Source: an uncultured Collinsella sp.
GTDB taxonomy: Bacteria > Actinomycetota > Coriobacteriia > Coriobacteriales > Coriobacteriaceae
DNA length: 17,278 nt
NCBI GenBank assembly: GCA_900549655.1
Contig: UROZ01000034.1
Coordinates: 1 to 17,278 of the forward strand
Direction: 5' to 3'
Below are positions 14,373 to 17,278 of the stretch, in pieces. A model generated the notes under the pieces. That model had not been told where the DNA came from. It did no database searches and saw only the letters and a program-made list of their open reading frames with translations. Position 1 is the first letter of the stretch. Every line of letters starts with the position of its first letter. The position numbers and the translations under genes are program-made.

Positions 14373-15164
14373 ATGATTCATATCGTTGGCGCAGGCTCGG
14401 GCGCCGCCGACCTTATCACGCTGCGCGGGGCGCGCCTTCTGCGCGCGGCCGACGTGGTCGTTTGGGCGGGGAGCCTTGTGAACCCCGAGCTGCTCGCCGA
14501 TTGCAAGGAATCCTGCGTCGTCTACGACAGCGCGCACATGACCTTGGAGGAAGTGCTCGACGTGATGTGTGCGGCGGATGCGCGGGGCGAGGAAGTGGTG
14601 CGCCTGCACACGGGTGACCCGTGCCTATACGGCGCCATCCAGGAGCAGATGGACGCACTCGACGCGCGCGGCGTGGACTACGAGGTGGTGCCCGGCGTGT
14701 CGAGCTTTTGCGGTGCCGCGGCGGCGCTTCGCCAGGAATACACGCTGCCGGGAATCAGCCAGTCGGTCGTGATCACGCGGCTTTCCGGGCGCACCCCCAT
14801 GCCCGCGGGCGAGGGCATGCGCACCATGGCGGAAAGCGGCTCGACTATGGTCATCTTCCTGAGCTCGGGTATGCTCGCCGAGCTTTCCGCCGAGCTTTTG
14901 GCCGCGGGCCGCAGCTCCGACGAGCCGGCGGCGCTCGTGTACAAGGCGACCTGGCCTGAGGAGCGCGTGGTGCGATGCACAGTGGGCACGCTCGCCGATG
15001 CGGGCGCGCGAGAGGGCATCGACCGCACGGCGCTCGTGGTGGTGGGCCGCGTGCTCGGAGCTCGCGGCGGGCTTGCGCACAACGGCGCGCAAGCGGAGTC
15101 GTACGAGCGCAGCAAGCTTTACGACCCTTCGTTTGCCACGGGGTATCGGAAGGCGAGCAGCTAG
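14373..15164 (+). CDS. cbiF: Cobalt-precorrin-4 C11-methyltransferase
   Basis: CbiF/CobM transfers a methyl group from S-adenosylmethionine to C11 of (cobalt-)precorrin-4 in cobalamin ring synthesis. The 263-residue product has the tetrapyrrole methylase fold: N-terminal IHIVGAGSGAADLITLRG with the SAM-related glycine pattern, VVWAGSLVNPELL, HTGDPCLYGAIQEQ, YEVVPGVSSFCGAAAALRQE and TLPGISQSVVITRLSGRTP, all typical of this enzyme. The ATG at 14373 has GGGAAGG upstream and matches the family start; an upstream in-frame start at 14229 would add unrelated residues. cbiD starts 1 base after its stop. It is the first gene of the plus-strand ring-synthesis arm. Confidence 0.93.
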   Translation: MIHIVGAGSGAADLITLRGARLLRAADVVVWAGSLVNPELLADCKESCVVYDSAHMTLEEVLDVMCAADARGEEVVRLHTGDPCLYGAIQEQMDALDARGVDYEVVPGVSSFCGAAAALRQEYTLPGISQSVVITRLSGRTPMPAGEGMRTMAESGSTMVIFLSSGMLAELSAELLAAGRSSDEPAALVYKATWPEERVVRCTVGTLADAGAREGIDRTALVVVGRVLGARGGLAHNGAQAESYERSKLYDPSFATGYRKASS

Positions 15165-15165
15165 C

Positions 15166-16350
15166 GTGGCCTTCGAGCACTACATATATACCGGGACGAC
15201 CCGCCTGCGCTGCGGCTATACCACGGGGAGCTGCGCCGCGCTCGCGGCGAAGGCGGCCTGCGAGATGCTCTTGTCACGAAAGCCCGTCGGCCGCGTGTCG
15301 ATCGTCACCCCCGGCGGGCTGCCCGTCGAGACGGACGTGGTCGATGCATACATCGGCGAGGGGTGCTCCCAGTGCGCCGTGCGAAAGGATGCAGGCGACG
15401 ACGCCGATGTGACCGACGGCGTGCTCGTGTACGCGCGCGTGGAACATGCGGGGTCGGGCACGGGTACTGCGGGCAGCAAGGACGTGCCCGCGCACGAATC
15501 GGAAGTTTCCGTCGATGGCGGCGTGGGCGTGGGGCGCGTGACGTTGCCCGGGCTCGAGCAGCCGGTGGGGGCGGCCGCCATCAACGCGACGCCGCGCGCG
15601 ATGATTACTTCGGCGGTGCGTGAGGTGTGCGCCGCGCACGGCTTTTCTGGAAACATTGCTGTGACGATTTCGGTACCCGAGGGTGTGGCCCTTGCCGAAA
15701 AGACCTTCAACCCGCACCTGGGGATAGAGGACGGCATCTCCATCCTGGGAACGACGGGCATCGTCGAGCCGCGCAGCCTCGCTGCCTTGCGTGACAGCAT
15801 CGAGCTCGAGATTCGGCAGCATGCGGCTATGGGGCGGCGCGGAGTCGTGCTCACGCCCGGCAACTACGGCGGGCAGTTCATCTCGGGGCATTTCCACCTA
15901 AACGGTGCGCCGGTGGTCTTCATCTCCAACTTTGTGGGCGACGCGATTGATTGCTGCATTCGCGAGGGATTTACCAATGTCCTTCTTGTGGGACACATCG
16001 GCAAGTTGGTGAAGGTCGCGGGCGGCATCATGGACACCCATTCGCGTACCGCCGACTGCCGCGCGGAGATTCTGGCCGCCCACGCGGCCATGGCCGGCGC
16101 GGGCGCGAAGACCGTGCGCGAGATCATGACGTCCGTCACGACCACGGCGGCACTCGAGGTAATCGAGGCCGCCGGCGTGGGGGACGCTGCGCGCGCCTCG
16201 CTCGCTACGGCAATCGAGGACAGGTTGCGCCGTCGCGCGGCGGGCGCATGCGACATCGCCGCGGTCGTGTTCGACGCCGAGCGCCGCGAGCTTTTCCGCA
16301 CGTCGGGCGCCGATGCAGTTATCGGGAAATTGGGGGCGACGTATGAGTAA
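15166..16350 (+). CDS. cbiD: Cobalt-precorrin-5B C1-methyltransferase
   Basis: CbiD methylates C1 of cobalt-precorrin-5B in the anaerobic cobalamin route. The 394-residue protein shows the family hallmarks: near the N-terminus LRCGYTTGSCAALAAKAA, then NPHLGIEDGISILGTTGIVEP, VVLTPGNYGG, and GHIGKLVKVAGGIMDTHSR. A GTG at 15166 is the most sensible start: it lies 1 base after the cbiF stop, with AAGGCGAG upstream, and fits the family N-terminus. Longer in-frame reading would overlap cbiF extensively. The internal stretch around residues 100-115 (GSGTGTAGSKDVPAHES) is a low-complexity insertion in the domain. The 3' end overlaps the next gene by 8 bases (ATGAGTAA), indicating tight translational coupling. 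Confidence 0.93.
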   Translation: MAFEHYIYTGTTRLRCGYTTGSCAALAAKAACEMLLSRKPVGRVSIVTPGGLPVETDVVDAYIGEGCSQCAVRKDAGDDADVTDGVLVYARVEHAGSGTGTAGSKDVPAHESEVSVDGGVGVGRVTLPGLEQPVGAAAINATPRAMITSAVREVCAAHGFSGNIAVTISVPEGVALAEKTFNPHLGIEDGISILGTTGIVEPRSLAALRDSIELEIRQHAAMGRRGVVLTPGNYGGQFISGHFHLNGAPVVFISNFVGDAIDCCIREGFTNVLLVGHIGKLVKVAGGIMDTHSRTADCRAEILAAHAAMAGAGAKTVREIMTSVTTTAALEVIEAAGVGDAARASLATAIEDRLRRRAAGACDIAAVVFDAERRELFRTSGADAVIGKLGATYE

Positions 16351-16576
16351 AGGCGTTCTGTACGGGGTGCGCCGCGCAATCGGCTGGTCGGGGACGAAGG
16401 TGGTCATGAAGGCGCGCCGCTCGCTTGCGGACACGAAGCGCTTCCTTTGCGAGGAGGGTGCCTTCGACGGTGCCGAGCTCGTTGAGGACTGTGGGCTTCC
16501 GGGCGAGCGCGTGTACCGCTCGCTCGTCGATGTGCCCGATCGGGGCAGCTACTTCTCGACGATGGTGGTGCGCTAG
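16343..16576 (+). pseudogene. cbiL: Internally deleted cobalt-factor II C20-methyltransferase
   Basis: This 77-codon frame starts MSKGVLYGV, which is how CbiL/CobI proteins begin (then normally GVGPGDPE), but jumps directly to what looks like their C-terminal end. GTKVVMKARRSLADTKRFL, GAELVEDCGLPGERVYRSL and SYFSTMVVR match the usual tail pattern (VVMKxxRxF, VExxxxxxQRV, PYFSxxxV). CbiL is normally about 225-240 residues, so some 150 or more residues, including the SAM and substrate sites, are missing. The frame is kept, the start overlaps the cbiD stop with GGGGG upstream, and the stop directly abuts the cbiG ATG. The remnant may persist because it preserves translational coupling. It should have no methyltransferase activity. 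Assembly collapse is an alternative explanation. Confidence 0.75.
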
Positions 16577-17278
16577 ATGAGGATTTCCTGCATAGCGTTC
16601 ACTGAGAGGGGGTATGCGTTGGCGGAGCGCACCGCACGCGCGCTTTCCGACTGCGCGCAGACAGGTGAAGATGACCCTGGCTGGGACGTTTCCGTTTCGC
16701 GCGGGTTCGGCGAGGGGAAGGCCGACCTGCGCGCATGGACGGCGCTCGCGTGGGAAGCGTCGGACGCGCTTCTGTTCGTGGGCGCGGCGGGCATCGCCGT
16801 GCGGGCGATCGCGCCGCATGTCGCCTCGAAGGCAAAAGATCCCGCGGTTGTGGTGATCGACGAGGCGGGGCGCTTTGCCGTCCCGCTTTTGTCGGGGCAT
16901 TTGGGCGGTGCGAACGAGCTTGCGCAAACTGTGGCACGCGCGGCAGGGGCCATCCCCGTCATCACAACGGCGACCGACGTCCGCGGCGTGTGGGCGGTGG
17001 ATACGTGGGCGCGCTGTGAGGGGCTCGCCGTTTCGAATCCCGAGGCTATCAAGCGAGTGTCGGCGAGGCTGCTTTCGGGCGGGCGCGTGGCGCTCTATTC
17101 CGACATGCCGATTTCGGGACAGCCGCCTGAGGGGGTTGACATTGCGTCCGACCGCGCTCGGGCCGATATCGTCGTGTCGCCGTTCGCTGGCGCGAACGCA
17201 GGTGCGTCCGTTTGCGCGGCGGAGACAACGGGCGAGGTCGTGCCCGCCGGTGAGACGGGGAAGCCGGCGGGCGTGCGG
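16577..17278 (+). CDS. cbiG: Cobalt-precorrin-5A hydrolase CbiG (3' end beyond window)
   Basis: CbiG opens the ring-contraction lactone of cobalt-precorrin-5A and releases acetaldehyde. The first 234 codons are present, and the frame remains open at the window edge. The N-terminus MRISCIAFTERGYALAERT and then LLFVGAAGIAVRAIAPHV, VVVIDEAGRFAVPLLSGHLGG and ANELAQ are characteristic of the CbiG N-terminal and central regions. The typical C-terminal CbiG domain (GxGCRxG motif) would lie beyond the window. The ATG follows the stop codon of the cbiL remnant with no gap, so translation probably relies on ribosomes finishing the remnant. Confidence 0.92.
   Translation, partial: MRISCIAFTERGYALAERTARALSDCAQTGEDDPGWDVSVSRGFGEGKADLRAWTALAWEASDALLFVGAAGIAVRAIAPHVASKAKDPAVVVIDEAGRFAVPLLSGHLGGANELAQTVARAAGAIPVITTATDVRGVWAVDTWARCEGLAVSNPEAIKRVSARLLSGGRVALYSDMPISGQPPEGVDIASDRARADIVVSPFAGANAGASVCAAETTGEVVPAGETGKPAGVR

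Overview
The window looks like a chromosomal segment of a high-GC Gram-positive gut anaerobe of the class Coriobacteriia, most likely Collinsella or a close relative. This is inferred from the combination of a ptsH-ptsI pair beside two fructose-1-phosphate-type kinases, the protein style and the codon use. No rRNA or other taxonomic marker is present to prove it.

The left half (about 1-8354, all on the + strand) looks like ordinary core genome. It holds HPr (ptsH), a hairpin terminator, enzyme I (ptsI), two tandem PfkB-family 1-phosphofructokinase paralogues each ended by a strong terminator, a CCA tRNA nucleotidyltransferase, tRNA-Glu(CTC) with its own promoter and terminator, a flippase-like/LPG-synthase-type membrane protein, and a TetR-family regulator with a possible operator upstream.

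At 8357-8449 there is a 31-codon remnant of an IS3-type transposase (- strand). Beyond it the composition becomes more GC-rich and the content changes to a tetrapyrrole/cobalamin module that runs off the right edge. The module has two divergent arms around an intergenic region at 13915-14372. The minus-strand arm begins with a cobalamin riboswitch. It then encodes an exported Tat-type lipoprotein version of the cobalt chelatase CbiK, a small lipoprotein, a two-part substrate-binding lipoprotein, a FecCD-type permease, and an ATPase with an unusual C-terminal extension. The plus-strand arm encodes the anaerobic corrin-ring enzymes CbiF, CbiD, a drastically shortened CbiL, and the start of CbiG, with overlapping or nearly touching genes.

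The two most notable points are the following. (1) cbiL keeps its start, its first residues and its C-terminal part in one reading frame, but has lost its SAM-binding middle, so the local pathway appears broken at the C20 methylation step unless another copy exists. (2) A B12-riboswitch-controlled set combines a surface-anchored chelatase, a lipoprotein whose domain resembles the extra N-terminal domain of the binding protein, and an ABC importer. This could be an uncharacterised extracytoplasmic system for handling and importing a metal or tetrapyrrole (cobalt, corrinoid, haem or a precursor).
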